From Allohoeflea poritis (lineage in GTDB: Bacteria > Pseudomonadota > Alphaproteobacteria > Rhizobiales > Rhizobiaceae), in assembly GCF_027889715.1 (NCBI RefSeq), contig NZ_JAPJZH010000013.1:62001-126000 (forward strand): DNA of 64,000 nt, written 5' to 3'. Shown here in pieces: positions 37,993-47,741 of the stretch. The notes below the pieces were generated by a model, which did not search any database, was not told the DNA's origin, and was given only the letters and a program-made list of their open reading frames with translations. The translations under genes and the position numbers were made by a program. The stretch's first letter is position 1, and each line of letters begins with the position of its first letter.

Positions 37993-39264
37993 ATGGCGCG
38001 CATTTTGAAGCGAAATGCTGGATTGGCCTCGCAGCGTGTGTTTCGGGCGCTGCTATTTGGCCTGTTGTTGCACAATATGTGTGTGGTGGCGGCACATGCG
38101 GCGGCCAATGAAGATGACGCGATGCTGGCCCCGTACAAGATCGTACGCTCCCTTCAATCCGTGCAGGATTCGGTGGTTCAGGGCGACCATTCGGCCGGCG
38201 AGATGCAGCGCCATCTTCTCAAGATCGTTGACGAAAATCTGCGCTCCGCCGGTCAGGAAGCCTTTGAAGACCGCCGCAATGTCGAGGCCGCCTTCATCTA
38301 TGCGATGAGCGGCGGTAATCCCGAGACGCTGGTGCTTCTGGTCGAAAGAGACGTGGAGGAGCGGTTCGACCGCCGCCTTGCTGCGGCTCTGCATGCCTAT
38401 TTTTCCGGTTCGCCCGAAACCGCAAGGCCCGTTTTCCAGGAACTGCTTCCCGAATTCGCGGATGGTCGCCTGGGCGCCTATCTCATGCTGGTTACGGCCA
38501 ATGTCGTTGCGGCGAGAGACGAAGAGGAGGCGATGCGGCTGTTCGACTGGGCCCGCCTGCTCGCTCCCGGCACGATTATCGAGGAATCGTCCCTTCGCCG
38601 TGCCACCCACATCGCGTCGCGCACCGGCGATGTGGACCGGGCGCTCGACAATGCCGAACGTTATGTCCGCAGGTTCCTGCATTCCCCCTATGCCAGCCAG
38701 TTCGTCGACATATTCGTCTATGCCATCGTGTTCCATTCGGAGAATGTCGATTCAGACCGGGTCGATTACATCCTGTCGCTGATGGACCGTCCGAGGCAGC
38801 GGGAGATTTATCTTCGCATGGCGCGCATGGGCACGATTGCCGGCAAGGAGGAGATTGCGCTTCTGGCCGCTTCGCGCGCCGAGGCGCTGTCCGGCGAAAA
38901 TCGGGATGTCGTGCGTGACCTGGCGGGCTTCTATGCCGGCATCGCCAGGGTTCCGACAGGCGATGTGACAGAGGCGCTCGAGACCATTGCAGCCATTCCG
39001 GACGACAGACTCTCGAAACGGGACCGCGCCCTGCGTGACGCTGCAAAGACCATTGCCAGGCAGGTCATGGCGCCGCCCGATGCACAAAGACTGGCAATGC
39101 CGGTTCCGTCTTCCGAAGTGGTTGTGCCGGATGACGACGGGCCGCAGAACGACGAAACGGACGCGCCGGTAACGGATACGTCGGGCCATGTTGAGTTCCT
39201 GACGAACAAGCGCGCGACCATTGAAGAGATAGACACATTACTGGACGGGAGCAGCGATGAATAG
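37993..39264 (+). CDS. motC: Periplasmic motility protein MotC
   Basis: A 423-residue protein with a signal peptide ending in VVAAHAAANEDD and a helical repeat-like body. In Sinorhizobium MotC binds the periplasmic part of MotB and is required for rotation; its chaperone MotE is encoded at 29456-30001. It overlaps fliK by 8 bases. Confidence 0.9.
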   Translation: MARILKRNAGLASQRVFRALLFGLLLHNMCVVAAHAAANEDDAMLAPYKIVRSLQSVQDSVVQGDHSAGEMQRHLLKIVDENLRSAGQEAFEDRRNVEAAFIYAMSGGNPETLVLLVERDVEERFDRRLAAALHAYFSGSPETARPVFQELLPEFADGRLGAYLMLVTANVVAARDEEEAMRLFDWARLLAPGTIIEESSLRRATHIASRTGDVDRALDNAERYVRRFLHSPYASQFVDIFVYAIVFHSENVDSDRVDYILSLMDRPRQREIYLRMARMGTIAGKEEIALLAASRAEALSGENRDVVRDLAGFYAGIARVPTGDVTEALETIAAIPDDRLSKRDRALRDAAKTIARQVMAPPDAQRLAMPVPSSEVVVPDDDGPQNDETDAPVTDTSGHVEFLTNKRATIEEIDTLLDGSSDE

Positions 39265-40711
39265 CAATCCGCCATCGAACCCCGGAAAAGGGGCATCGGA
39301 CGCCGTCGCGCTTCTCGGCAAGACCGCTGGAGCCGGCAAGCGCGGACAAGCCATGTCCGGCCAGGACACCGCCTTCAGGACAGCCTTTGACGAGGCGAGC
39401 GCCGCGGCGAAGTCCGGGGGGGCGAATGTTTCGCAAACGCCGGCCGGCGGGGCGAATCAAACGGCCGGCGCAGATGCCCGGTCAGGGTCGGCGCACGCCG
39501 AATCGCGGCACGCCGCCATCCTGAACAGGCCGGCGCTCAAGGATGGCGACATCGCCCCACCGGAGCCAAATGCGGTTTCGCCGAAAACCGCCACTGAGCC
39601 CGCGCTTGCGACGTCGCAGAAAGCTGAAACGCATGTGAACCTGCGTGAAACGCCCATACTGAAGACGGAAAAAGACCCGGAAACAGCCTCCACCCCGAAT
39701 GAGGAGGCAGACAGCAACCCGCCGGAATTGCCGCGCCATGAAGGCAGACGGCCGGAGCCGCAGATCCTGCCGCAGCAGGCCGCTGCGCACGGCGTGGTGC
39801 CGGCTTCCATGCCGGCAAAAGCGTTGGCGCGTCCCGTTACCGGGCCCGGTGGATCAGAACAGCCCTCGCAAGGCACCGAGATCCTGCGCCATGTCGAGTT
39901 TAAGAGCGCCGCAGACGGGGCAGCGCGGTCTCAGCGGCTTGCGGATGGCGACCAGGCCGGCGCCAGGCAACAGGATGACGCGGTTCCACCCGGCGGCGCC
40001 CGACGGGCCCTTGATCTGTTCGGCTTCGCGCGCAGCGCTGATACCGCGACACCAGGCGCCGGACCGGCGCTTGCCCCGCCCGCCGACGGTGGAGAGCAAG
40101 TCAGCCTGTCGACCGCAACGGTGACGGTTGTCGAGGCGAAGCAGTTTCCTGGATTGTCCGCCAGCCAGTCGAGTGCCGCCGCGGTCGTCAGCGCCGCAAC
40201 GGGCGATGCGTCCTGGAGCGCGATGCTGCGCGGCGCGGAATCGATTTCCGCCCAGAGCCTTGATCAGGTGCAGAACACGGTCAATACGCTCAAGATCCGG
40301 CTTAATCCCGTGGAGCTGGGCAATGTCGATGCGACATTGAAACTGTCCGGCGGTCAGCTCGTCATGGAGCTGAAAGTGGAAACGATCGAAGCTTACAGGC
40401 ATCTTTCGGACAGTCAGAACATCATCGTGAAGGCTCTGAAAAGCCAAGGCTATACGGTCGAGCAGATCATCGTCCAGCAACCTGGGTCTGAGCGTGGATT
40501 CGTGCAGCAATCGGCCGGTGCCGCGCAGGGCGGCAATCAGGCGTCAAGCGACGGGTCCACCCATACCGGACAGCACAATTCACCCCATGCGGGAACGGGT
40601 GACAGCCAGGGCCGGCGCGAAAGGGATGGGCAGGACAATGATCACAATGCTTCGAGCGAACAGCCGGCTGCTGCTGGCACTTCCGGTATGGCTGACGCTG
40701 TTTATCTTTGA
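39257..40711 (+). CDS. fliK: Hook-length control protein FliK (MotD)
   Basis: A 484-residue protein: a long disordered Pro/Ala/Gln-rich N-terminal ruler-like region and a C-terminal Flg_hook domain (TLKIRLNPVELGNVDATLKL, LVMELKVETIEAYRHL) that contacts FlhB. In rhizobia this gene was first named motD and later shown to be fliK. Confidence 0.92.
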   Translation: MNSNPPSNPGKGASDAVALLGKTAGAGKRGQAMSGQDTAFRTAFDEASAAAKSGGANVSQTPAGGANQTAGADARSGSAHAESRHAAILNRPALKDGDIAPPEPNAVSPKTATEPALATSQKAETHVNLRETPILKTEKDPETASTPNEEADSNPPELPRHEGRRPEPQILPQQAAAHGVVPASMPAKALARPVTGPGGSEQPSQGTEILRHVEFKSAADGAARSQRLADGDQAGARQQDDAVPPGGARRALDLFGFARSADTATPGAGPALAPPADGGEQVSLSTATVTVVEAKQFPGLSASQSSAAAVVSAATGDASWSAMLRGAESISAQSLDQVQNTVNTLKIRLNPVELGNVDATLKLSGGQLVMELKVETIEAYRHLSDSQNIIVKALKSQGYTVEQIIVQQPGSERGFVQQSAGAAQGGNQASSDGSTHTGQHNSPHAGTGDSQGRRERDGQDNDHNASSEQPAAAGTSGMADAVYL

Positions 40712-41213
40712 GGCCGCGGCGGCAACCGGCTCATGTGAAAGGCAGATCGCCTCCGCCGCCAAACGGCATGGTGTGCCGGTCGGCATTCTGTATTCGGTTG
40801 GCCTTGCCGAGACCGGTCGCAAGGGGTCGCTGCATCCCTACGCCTTGAACATCGAGGGCGAGGCGGTTTTTGCAACGGATATCGCGGCAGCGCTGCGGGC
40901 CTTTCACCGCGCCCGGGCCCGCGGGCAAAAGCTCATCGATCTTGGCTGCATGCAGATCAATCATTATTACCACCGGGGTGAATTCGATGATCTGCGATCC
41001 ATGCTGGACCCCGCGAAGAACGTCGATTACGCGGCAAAATTTCTCGCCGATCTGCGTCGGCGCCACAGCAGTTGGACGATGGCTGTTGCCCGTTACCACG
41101 CCGGTCCGCACAATGATCCGGCACAGAAAAAATATGTTTGCCGCGTGATCCGCAACCTGGTGGCAACCGGATATGGGCGCTGGACGGACGCGGCAAAATC
41201 CTTTTGCAAATAG
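40638..41213 (+). CDS. Periplasmic lytic transglycosylase of the flagellar cluster
   Basis: A 191-residue protein with a signal peptide (LLLALPVWLTLFIFEAAAA) and an SLT goose-lysozyme-like domain: the catalytic glutamate lies in YSVGLAETGRKG, with IDLGCMQINHYYH and VARYHAGPHN following. Such enzymes open peptidoglycan so the rod can pass. It starts inside fliK; ATG 40638 and 40647 are both possible. Confidence 0.88.
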   Translation: MITMLRANSRLLLALPVWLTLFIFEAAAATGSCERQIASAAKRHGVPVGILYSVGLAETGRKGSLHPYALNIEGEAVFATDIAAALRAFHRARARGQKLIDLGCMQINHYYHRGEFDDLRSMLDPAKNVDYAAKFLADLRRRHSSWTMAVARYHAGPHNDPAQKKYVCRVIRNLVATGYGRWTDAAKSFCK

Positions 41214-41494
41214 CAACCATTGGTAGAGTAAGACGCTTCTGAGGGTTGTGCACCCAATTGTGTCACCGGGGTGGCCTGTCAAGACAAATTTCATTAATCG
41301 GCTGATGCAAGCGTTAACATTTCCACAGTTAATATGCACCTATCCACAGGCAGCCACTATATCTAGTGGCAAATCACGGCTCTCGTCACGTTCAACTACG
41401 AAAAAGCACCATTAACTTTCTGTAATTGTCGGAGAATCCGCCCTTTCGTTACCAATTGATTAACGGGGGTACAAAGTGATTCGGGGGCGGACTG
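41214..41494. promoter_or_regulatory. rem upstream region with a 7-bp inverted repeat
   Basis: A 281-base gap. GCCACTA (41353-41359) and TAGTGGC (41364-41370) form a perfect dyad with a TATC centre, about 125 bases before rem. Nearby are CCACAG repeats (41320s, 41340s). In rhizobia VisNR activates rem, so the dyad is a candidate VisNR site; it could also be a weak terminator of the transglycosylase gene. Confidence 0.45.
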
Positions 41495-42166
41495 ATGATC
41501 GTTGTGGTTGATGAGCGGGAACTGGTGACGGAGGGGTACACGTCGCTGTTCGGCAGAGAAGGTGTTCCATCTGCTGGATTTGATCCCGACGAATTCGGTG
41601 AATGGGTCCACACGGCGGCGGATTCCGACATTGATGCGGTGGAAGCATTCCTGATCGGTCAGGGCAGTGACAACATGGTCCTTCCCCGGGTGATCAGAGA
41701 CCGGTCCAAAGCCCCCGTGATCGCCGTCAGCGACAAGCCATCTCTCGATACCACGCTCGCCTTCTTCGATTGCGGTGCCGACGATGTTGTCCGCAAGCCG
41801 ATCCATCCTCGCGAGATCCTGGCGCGGGCCGCCGCAATCAGGCGGCGCCTGGAGCCGGAACTGGAATATACCGAGATCGGCAGGATCCGCGTCTATTCGG
41901 ACGGGCGCGATCCGGAAATCGACGGGCAGGCCTTCCCGCTGCCGCGCCGTGAACGGCGTATCCTCGAATATCTCGTCGCCAATCGTGGCCGCCGCGTGAC
42001 CAAGGCGCAGATATTCAATGCCATTTACGGCATCTTCGACGACGACGTCGAAGAAAACGTGGTGGAAAGCCATATCAGCAAGCTGCGCAAGAAGCTGCGC
42101 ATGCGCCTCGATTTCGATCCGATCGATTCAAAGCGTTTTCTCGGCTACCGCATCGACTGGCAATAG
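41495..42166 (+). CDS. rem: Motility activator Rem (FtcR), OmpR-like
   Basis: A 223-residue response-regulator-like protein. The C-terminal winged helix ([31 protein letters not shown]) is OmpR-type. The N-terminal receiver fold is degenerate: only one acidic residue in the first pocket (VVVDERE) and no Asp at the phosphoacceptor strand ([11 protein letters not shown]). It therefore probably works without phosphorylation, as suggested for Rem. It activates flagellar structural genes under VisNR. Confidence 0.92.
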   Translation: MIVVVDERELVTEGYTSLFGREGVPSAGFDPDEFGEWVHTAADSDIDAVEAFLIGQGSDNMVLPRVIRDRSKAPVIAVSDKPSLDTTLAFFDCGADDVVRKPIHPREILARAAAIRRRLEPELEYTEIGRIRVYSDGRDPEIDGQAFPLPRRERRILEYLVANRGRRVTKAQIFNAIYGIFDDDVEENVVESHISKLRKKLRMRLDFDPIDSKRFLGYRIDWQ

Positions 42167-42302
42167 GCGCCGCAGCCTTGACGGCCCGTGCGGGCGCGCC
42201 GCCCCCATTTCGCTCTACAGCCTCCCGAAGCTCGCCTGGTAAGCCAGTTTCGCGCAAGCCTGCAGAACTACCTTGTCGCAAACGCAAACGGGGAATTGTG
42301 CG

Positions 42303-43559
42303 ATGAGCCTCTATGGAATGATGCGGACCGGTGTATCCGGCATGAACGCTCAGGCGGCGCGCCTGGGCACGGTTGCGGACAATATAGCCAACGCCAACAC
42401 CACCGGTTACAAGCGCAGTTCGACGGAATTTTCGTCCCTTGTTCTGCCGAGTGCCGGCGGAACCTACAATTCGGGTGGTGTCAGCACCTCGGTGCGCTAC
42501 GCCATTTCCGAAGAAGGCGCGCTTCAATTCACCACGTCGATCACCGATCTTGCCATCGGCGGAGACGGCTTCTTCGTCGTGCAGGACAGTTCCGGCGTGT
42601 CTTTCCTCACCCGGGCGGGGTCCTTTATTCCCGACAGCGAAGGCAACCTTGTCAACGCGGCTGGCTACATGCTGATGGGCTACGATTATGCCAATGGAGC
42701 GCCCACGCCCGTCGTAAACGGATTTGACGGCCTTATGCCCGTCAATGTCTTGCAGGGCGAACTGCTTGCGGAAGCTTCGACCTCCGGGATTTTCACCGCC
42801 AACCTGGATTCAGACGCCGCCATCTCGCCCGGCCCGTTTCCGTCGACCAACTCGGCGACCGCGGACTACACGCACAAGAGCTCGCTTGTGGTCTATGACG
42901 ATCTCGGTGGCGAGGTCCTGCTGGATTTCTACTACACCAAGACAGCGGCCAACACCTGGGAAGTGGCGGTTTACGACCAGGCCGGCGCCACTGCGGGAAC
43001 CTCGTTCCCCTATTCGTCGGCGGCCCTGTCAACGGTCACGATCGATTTCGATGCGACCAGCGGCACCCTGTCGGGAACAAGCCCGACATCGATTTCCGTT
43101 CCCGTGCCGGCCGGCCAGAGCCTGAGCATCGACTTTTCCGGAATGACCCAGCTTGCCTATGAGTTCAATGTCGGCGACGCGAGTGTCAACGGCAATGCGC
43201 CGAGCAAGGTGGAGAGCGTCGAAATCACCAATGACGGGACTGTGTTCGCGAAATATGAGAACGGCACGCTTGAGCCCAAATACAGGATCGCGCTGGCCGA
43301 CGTGCCGAGCCCGGATGAACTCAAGCCGATCTCCGGCAACGTTTTTGCCCAGAACAGCGAATCGGGTGTCGTAACGACCGGTTTCGCAGGATCCGGCAAC
43401 TTCGGTGACATCGTTTCGGGCGCGCTGGAATCATCCAACGTCGATATAGCCGACGAACTGACCAGCATGATCGAATCCCAGCGCAGCTACACTGCAAACT
43501 CGAAAGTCTTTCAAACCGGATCGGATTTGATGGAAGTCCTCGTCAATCTGAAACGATAG
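42303..43559 (+). CDS. flgE: Flagellar hook protein FlgE
   Basis: A 418-residue hook protein with N-terminal GTVADNIANANTTGYKRS and C-terminal LTSMIESQRSYTANSKVFQ helices framing a beta-rich D1/D2 region. ATG 42303 is the normal start; the open frame upstream to 42273 is not needed. Confidence 0.96.
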   Translation: MSLYGMMRTGVSGMNAQAARLGTVADNIANANTTGYKRSSTEFSSLVLPSAGGTYNSGGVSTSVRYAISEEGALQFTTSITDLAIGGDGFFVVQDSSGVSFLTRAGSFIPDSEGNLVNAAGYMLMGYDYANGAPTPVVNGFDGLMPVNVLQGELLAEASTSGIFTANLDSDAAISPGPFPSTNSATADYTHKSSLVVYDDLGGEVLLDFYYTKTAANTWEVAVYDQAGATAGTSFPYSSAALSTVTIDFDATSGTLSGTSPTSISVPVPAGQSLSIDFSGMTQLAYEFNVGDASVNGNAPSKVESVEITNDGTVFAKYENGTLEPKYRIALADVPSPDELKPISGNVFAQNSESGVVTTGFAGSGNFGDIVSGALESSNVDIADELTSMIESQRSYTANSKVFQTGSDLMEVLVNLKR

Positions 43560-43594
43560 GGCCATCAATGGCCCTGGAGGCGTAAGTCCAAGAA

Positions 43595-45049
43595 ATGTCA
43601 CTGTCATCGGCGATCAGTACTGCACAGTCCATACTGTCGAATACATCCAGACAGACCTTGGTGGTATCCGACAACATCGCCAATGCGGGCAATCCCGACT
43701 ACGCACGCCGCGCGCCGACCCTCCAGACCTATTTCGGCGGCGAATTGTCGGTCTCCATACAGCGCGCCGAAAACACGGTGCTGTTCAACCAGTCGCTTGA
43801 CTATCTTTCGGTGAGCAGTGCGCAGGCCATCGTCTATGACGGTCTGGAGCAGTTGAAGACGTCGATGGGCGGCAATGACTACGAGCTGTCGCCGTCCCGC
43901 TATATCGGCGACCTGCGGGACATGCTGCAGACACTCGCCGCCACGCCCGGCGATTCAACGCTGGCCGCATCCGTCATATCCGCCGCCCAGGATGTCGCCA
44001 ACAGCATCAACGATGCCTCGGCCTCCACACAGCAGCTCCGTCTCGAGGCCGATCAGGCAATCGGTGAGCGCGTCGACAAACTCAACAATCTGCTGACGCA
44101 GTTCGAGGCGGTCAACAACGACGTCATTGCCGGCACCGCTGTCGGGGAAGATGTCTCGCAGGCCCTGGATTCGCGCGATTCTCTCTTGCGGGAAATCTCG
44201 ACACTTGTCGGTATTCGCACGCTTGAGCGCGGCAGCAACGACATCGCGATCTACACGACCGGCGGTCAGACCCTGTTCGAGACCGTGCCGCGATCGGTAT
44301 CGTTCGTTCCCACCAACGGTTTCGACGCAACGATCGGCGGCAATGCGGTCTATATTGACGGCGTGGCCCTGCAGCCCGGCGATGGGCCGCAGACAACCGC
44401 GAACGGAGAGTTGGCCGCCTATCTTCAGATCAGGGACAACGCCGCCCCGACCTACCAGTCCCAGCTGGACGAGATCGCCCGCGGCCTGGTCGTCGTTTTT
44501 GCCGAGCATGATCAGAGCGGATCTGCGCTTCCGGATTTACCGGGTCTGTTCACCTGGTCCGGAGGCACGGTGCCTTCCGCCGCGACGATCGAACCCGGTA
44601 TCTCGGCGACCCTTTCGGTCAATCCCGCCGTTCTGGTGGATACCGGCAATCCGGCGCTGCTGCGTGATGGCGGCATCAACGGAGCCGCGTACATTTCAAA
44701 CGCCTCCGGCGCGACCGGCTTTTCGAGCCTGCTGGACAGCTATGTGACGGGGCTGGAAGAGCCGATGTCCTTCGATCCGGCCGCCCTTGCGGGCGATGGC
44801 GCGAGCATGATCGGTTATGCGTCCGACTCGATCGGCTGGCTGGAACTTTACCGTTCACAGGCCTTTGAAGCCGCCGAAACACGCGAGGCGGCAACGGTTC
44901 GCATTTTCGAAAGCTACAGCAACGAAACCGGCGTCAACATAGATGAGGAGATGGCGCTGCTCCTCGATCTCGAGCAGTCCTACCGGGCGTCCACGCAATT
45001 GCTGCAGACGATCGACGAGATGCTCCAAGCCCTGTTGGCGGTGAGGTAG
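43595..45049 (+). CDS. flgK: Hook-filament junction protein FlgK
   Basis: A 484-residue protein with SRQTLVVSDNIANAGNPDYA at the N-terminus and DLEQSYRASTQLLQTIDEML at the C-terminus. The GGAGG at 43574-43578 is far (16 bases) from the ATG, so initiation may be modest or use another start. flgL follows after 4 bases. Confidence 0.94.
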   Translation: MSLSSAISTAQSILSNTSRQTLVVSDNIANAGNPDYARRAPTLQTYFGGELSVSIQRAENTVLFNQSLDYLSVSSAQAIVYDGLEQLKTSMGGNDYELSPSRYIGDLRDMLQTLAATPGDSTLAASVISAAQDVANSINDASASTQQLRLEADQAIGERVDKLNNLLTQFEAVNNDVIAGTAVGEDVSQALDSRDSLLREISTLVGIRTLERGSNDIAIYTTGGQTLFETVPRSVSFVPTNGFDATIGGNAVYIDGVALQPGDGPQTTANGELAAYLQIRDNAAPTYQSQLDEIARGLVVVFAEHDQSGSALPDLPGLFTWSGGTVPSAATIEPGISATLSVNPAVLVDTGNPALLRDGGINGAAYISNASGATGFSSLLDSYVTGLEEPMSFDPAALAGDGASMIGYASDSIGWLELYRSQAFEAAETREAATVRIFESYSNETGVNIDEEMALLLDLEQSYRASTQLLQTIDEMLQALLAVR

Positions 45050-45053
45050 GGCG

Positions 45054-46106
45054 ATGAAAACGACATTCGTATCGACCCTGGCCATACAAAGCGCCCTGCG
45101 GCTGACCGTTCAGCGCGCCCAGGCTGAGATGATGAATGCCCAGACCGAGGCGACGACCGGCCGCCACGCCGATATCGGGCTGGAGCTGGGTGCGCAGACG
45201 GCAAAGACCATTTCGCTGAACCGCGATGTGGCGCGGCTGCACACGATCATCGACAGCAATGCGCTCGTAACCAACCGCCTGTCGTCGTCCCAGAACGCGC
45301 TGGAGCAGATGGCGAACAGCGCCCAGCAGGTGCTCGACACGCTGATCAGCATGGTCGACATAAACGATCGGGGTCGTCTCGACGTGGCTGCCGAAACGGT
45401 GCAGACGGCCTTCCAGAACTTTACATCCTTCGCCAATTCATCGGCCAATGGCGAGTTCCTGTTCGCCGGCATCAACACCGATGTGAAGCCGCTTGCGGAC
45501 TACACGGAAGGCGGCTCGGCGGCCAAGGCAAGCTTTGACGCGGCCTATCTGGCCTATTTCGGCTTTACGCAGAATGACGCCGCCGCATCCGGTATCACGA
45601 CGGCGCAGCTTGATGATTTTCTGACCAATCAGGTGGAGCCTCTCATCCTTGGCGCGGGATGGAACACGGACTGGTCGAGTGCCGACGACCAGGTCATGAC
45701 CAACCGCATCAACACGAATGAAGTCATCGACAGCTCCGCCACGATCAATGCTGACGGGCCGCAAAAAATGGCCATGGCCTCGACGATCGTCATGGAGATG
45801 CTCTCGACGCCGTTGTCGAGCGACACGCGCCAGGAACTTGTCGAGCGCGCCATCGACTATGTCGCACAGGCGATCACCGGAATAGATTTCCAGCGGGCGC
45901 AACTCGGCTTGTCCGAGCAGCGAATCGAAAAGGCCAATGATTCGATCCAGGTCCAGATAGACCTGATGTCGGTCTATATCGGCGAACTTGAAAATGTCGA
46001 CGTTTACGAGGCTTCGACGCGTCTGACCCTGTTGCTGACGCAGGTCGAGACCTCATACACGCTGACAGCGAGGATCCAGCAGTTGAGTCTGACCAATTAC
46101 CTGTAG
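45054..46106 (+). CDS. flgL: Hook-filament junction protein FlgL
   Basis: A 350-residue flagellin-like junction protein with an N-terminal helix (QAEMMNAQTEATTGRHADIG) and C-terminal LTLLLTQVETSYTLTARIQ. It completes the hook-filament junction with FlgK. Confidence 0.94.
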   Translation: MKTTFVSTLAIQSALRLTVQRAQAEMMNAQTEATTGRHADIGLELGAQTAKTISLNRDVARLHTIIDSNALVTNRLSSSQNALEQMANSAQQVLDTLISMVDINDRGRLDVAAETVQTAFQNFTSFANSSANGEFLFAGINTDVKPLADYTEGGSAAKASFDAAYLAYFGFTQNDAAASGITTAQLDDFLTNQVEPLILGAGWNTDWSSADDQVMTNRINTNEVIDSSATINADGPQKMAMASTIVMEMLSTPLSSDTRQELVERAIDYVAQAITGIDFQRAQLGLSEQRIEKANDSIQVQIDLMSVYIGELENVDVYEASTRLTLLLTQVETSYTLTARIQQLSLTNYL

Positions 46107-46151
46107 TCGGACGCGCAACGGAGAGTAACGGAGAGGGCGAAGGTAGCTGAA

Positions 46152-46499
46152 ATGTATCAGTTCTCATATGCGGAAGTGCAGCAAGATGCAGTTGCTGACT
46201 CCAAGGACCGCGAACGGCAGGTTCTCGACAAGTCCATCAGGATGCTGGAGGAGGCGAAAGAGCACGGTCCGAAATCCCGCGAGTCAATAGAAGCCCTGTT
46301 TTTCGTGAACCGCGTCTGGGTGCGTTTCATCGAGGACCTCGGGTCACCCGAAAACGAATTGGAGCAGGAACTGCGCGCCAATCTTATTTCGATCGGCATC
46401 TGGATACTGCGCGAGGCCGAGAAGATACGATCGGGTGAATCCCGGAATTACGAGGGCATCATCGATATTTCATCAATTATCCGGGACGGTCTGAAATGA
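46152..46499 (+). CDS. flaF: Flagellin synthesis regulator FlaF
   Basis: A 115-residue helical protein typical of FlaF ([36 protein letters not shown]). FlaF is needed for flagellin production in alphaproteobacteria and acts opposite to FlbT. It overlaps flbT by ATGA. Confidence 0.93.
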   Translation: MYQFSYAEVQQDAVADSKDRERQVLDKSIRMLEEAKEHGPKSRESIEALFFVNRVWVRFIEDLGSPENELEQELRANLISIGIWILREAEKIRSGESRNYEGIIDISSIIRDGLK

Positions 46500-46945
46500 A
46501 GAGTTCATTGCGCATTTCACTCAAGACCGGCGAGAAGATTTTCATCAACGGCGCGGTGCTCCGCGTCGACAGAAAAGTCGGCCTGGAATTTCTGAACGAC
46601 GTCACATTCCTTCTCGAGAACCATGTTCTGCAGCCCGAAGATGCATCGACGCCGCTGCGTCAGCTTTACTTCATCGTGCAGATGATGCTGATCAACCCGG
46701 AAGGCGCCGAGCAGTCCCATGCGATGTTCAAGAAGTCCATCGTCATGCTGCTCAACTGCTTCAGCAACGAGCAGATCCTGACCGAGCTCAAGCACATCGA
46801 CGCCATGGTCACCGAGGGTCGTGTTTTCGAATCGCTCAAGGCGATCCGCGCCCTCTACAAGATCGAGGAAGACATTCTCAACAACCGGCAGATGCCGGTG
46901 GAAACGCTGGAAGACATCAAGAAGGAGATTGCGCCATGGCGGTAG
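46496..46945 (+). CDS. flbT: Flagellin mRNA regulator FlbT
   Basis: A 149-residue FlbT ([33 protein letters not shown]). In Caulobacter FlbT acts on the 5' leader of flagellin mRNA and controls its stability. The three flagellin leaders in this window share a two-hairpin structure that is the natural candidate target. It overlaps flgD by 10 bases. Confidence 0.94.
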   Translation: MKSSLRISLKTGEKIFINGAVLRVDRKVGLEFLNDVTFLLENHVLQPEDASTPLRQLYFIVQMMLINPEGAEQSHAMFKKSIVMLLNCFSNEQILTELKHIDAMVTEGRVFESLKAIRALYKIEEDILNNRQMPVETLEDIKKEIAPWR

Positions 46946-47337
46946 AAGCAGTTTCTAACAGCGCCCATACGGGTTCCTCGGCGGCGGCGAGCGCGGCCGA
47001 AAAGGCCACGGTCGATTACGATACCTTCCTGCAACTGCTGGTCGCCGAGATGAAGAACCAGGATCCGACCGAGCCGATGGATTCGACCCAGTACATCTCC
47101 CAGCTTGCCTCGTTCTCGCAGGTCGAGCAGACCATTCAGACCAATGCGCGGCTCGAGGAACTCCTTGCATCGAATTCCGTCTCGCAGGCCGGATCGCTGA
47201 TCGGCCGCACCGTGACTTCGAATGACGGGACCGTGACGGGTATCGTCGAGCAAGTCGAACTCTATGATGACGGCATTGTCGCTGTGCTCGATACCGGTGA
47301 GAAAGTCGTCATGGGTGCCGGGCTGACGGTGTCGTAA
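46936..47337 (+). CDS. flgD: Flagellar hook capping protein FlgD
   Basis: A 133-residue FlgD with the conserved block [18 protein letters not shown] and [16 protein letters not shown]. It is short because the beta-rich C-terminal domains of enteric FlgD are absent, as usual in Rhizobiales. Confidence 0.94.
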   Translation: MAVEAVSNSAHTGSSAAASAAEKATVDYDTFLQLLVAEMKNQDPTEPMDSTQYISQLASFSQVEQTIQTNARLEELLASNSVSQAGSLIGRTVTSNDGTVTGIVEQVELYDDGIVAVLDTGEKVVMGAGLTVS

Positions 47338-47346
47338 GGGCTGGGC

Positions 47347-47613
47347 ATGAGCGAGGCAGACGCACTCGACATCGTTCAAAAAGCCATCTGGACCATTCTG
47401 GCGGCCTCGGGCCCCGCGGTCTTTGTGGCCATGTTCGTCGGCGTCGGCATCGCGTTCCTGCAGGCACTTACGCAGGTTCAGGAAATCACGCTCACCTTCG
47501 TTCCGAAGATTGTCGCCATTCTGGTGACGGTCGCCGTCTCGGCCCCCTTCGTCGGCGCGCAGATCTCCAGCTTCACCAGCCTGGTCTTCTCGCGCATCGA
47601 AAGCGGCTTTTAG
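47347..47613 (+). CDS. fliQ: Flagellar export gate protein FliQ
   Basis: An 88-residue protein with two membrane helices (ILAASGPAVFVAMFVGVGIAF; KIVAILVTVAVSAPFVGAQI). In related genomes flhA and fliR follow directly; here the CRISPR locus follows instead. Confidence 0.95.
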   Translation: MSEADALDIVQKAIWTILAASGPAVFVAMFVGVGIAFLQALTQVQEITLTFVPKIVAILVTVAVSAPFVGAQISSFTSLVFSRIESGF

Positions 47614-47716
47614 GGGTTCGGCCTGATACTTACGCTCTGAAACAAGCTTGATGCTTTTTCGAACAATCTACAAAGCTGGCGTCGCAGCGCGCAAAGGCCA
47701 TATTTGGTCCGACAAG

Positions 47717-47741
47717 AAAAAGCGCCCGCCGGAGCGAGCGC
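47717..47741 (-). terminator. 3' hairpin and U tract of the tracrRNA
   Basis: On the minus strand GCGCTCGC pairs with GCGGGCGC (47734-47741 with 47722-47729; one U-G pair, TCCG loop), followed by five T. It could also be the nexus stem, with the true end further toward fliQ. Confidence 0.7.
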
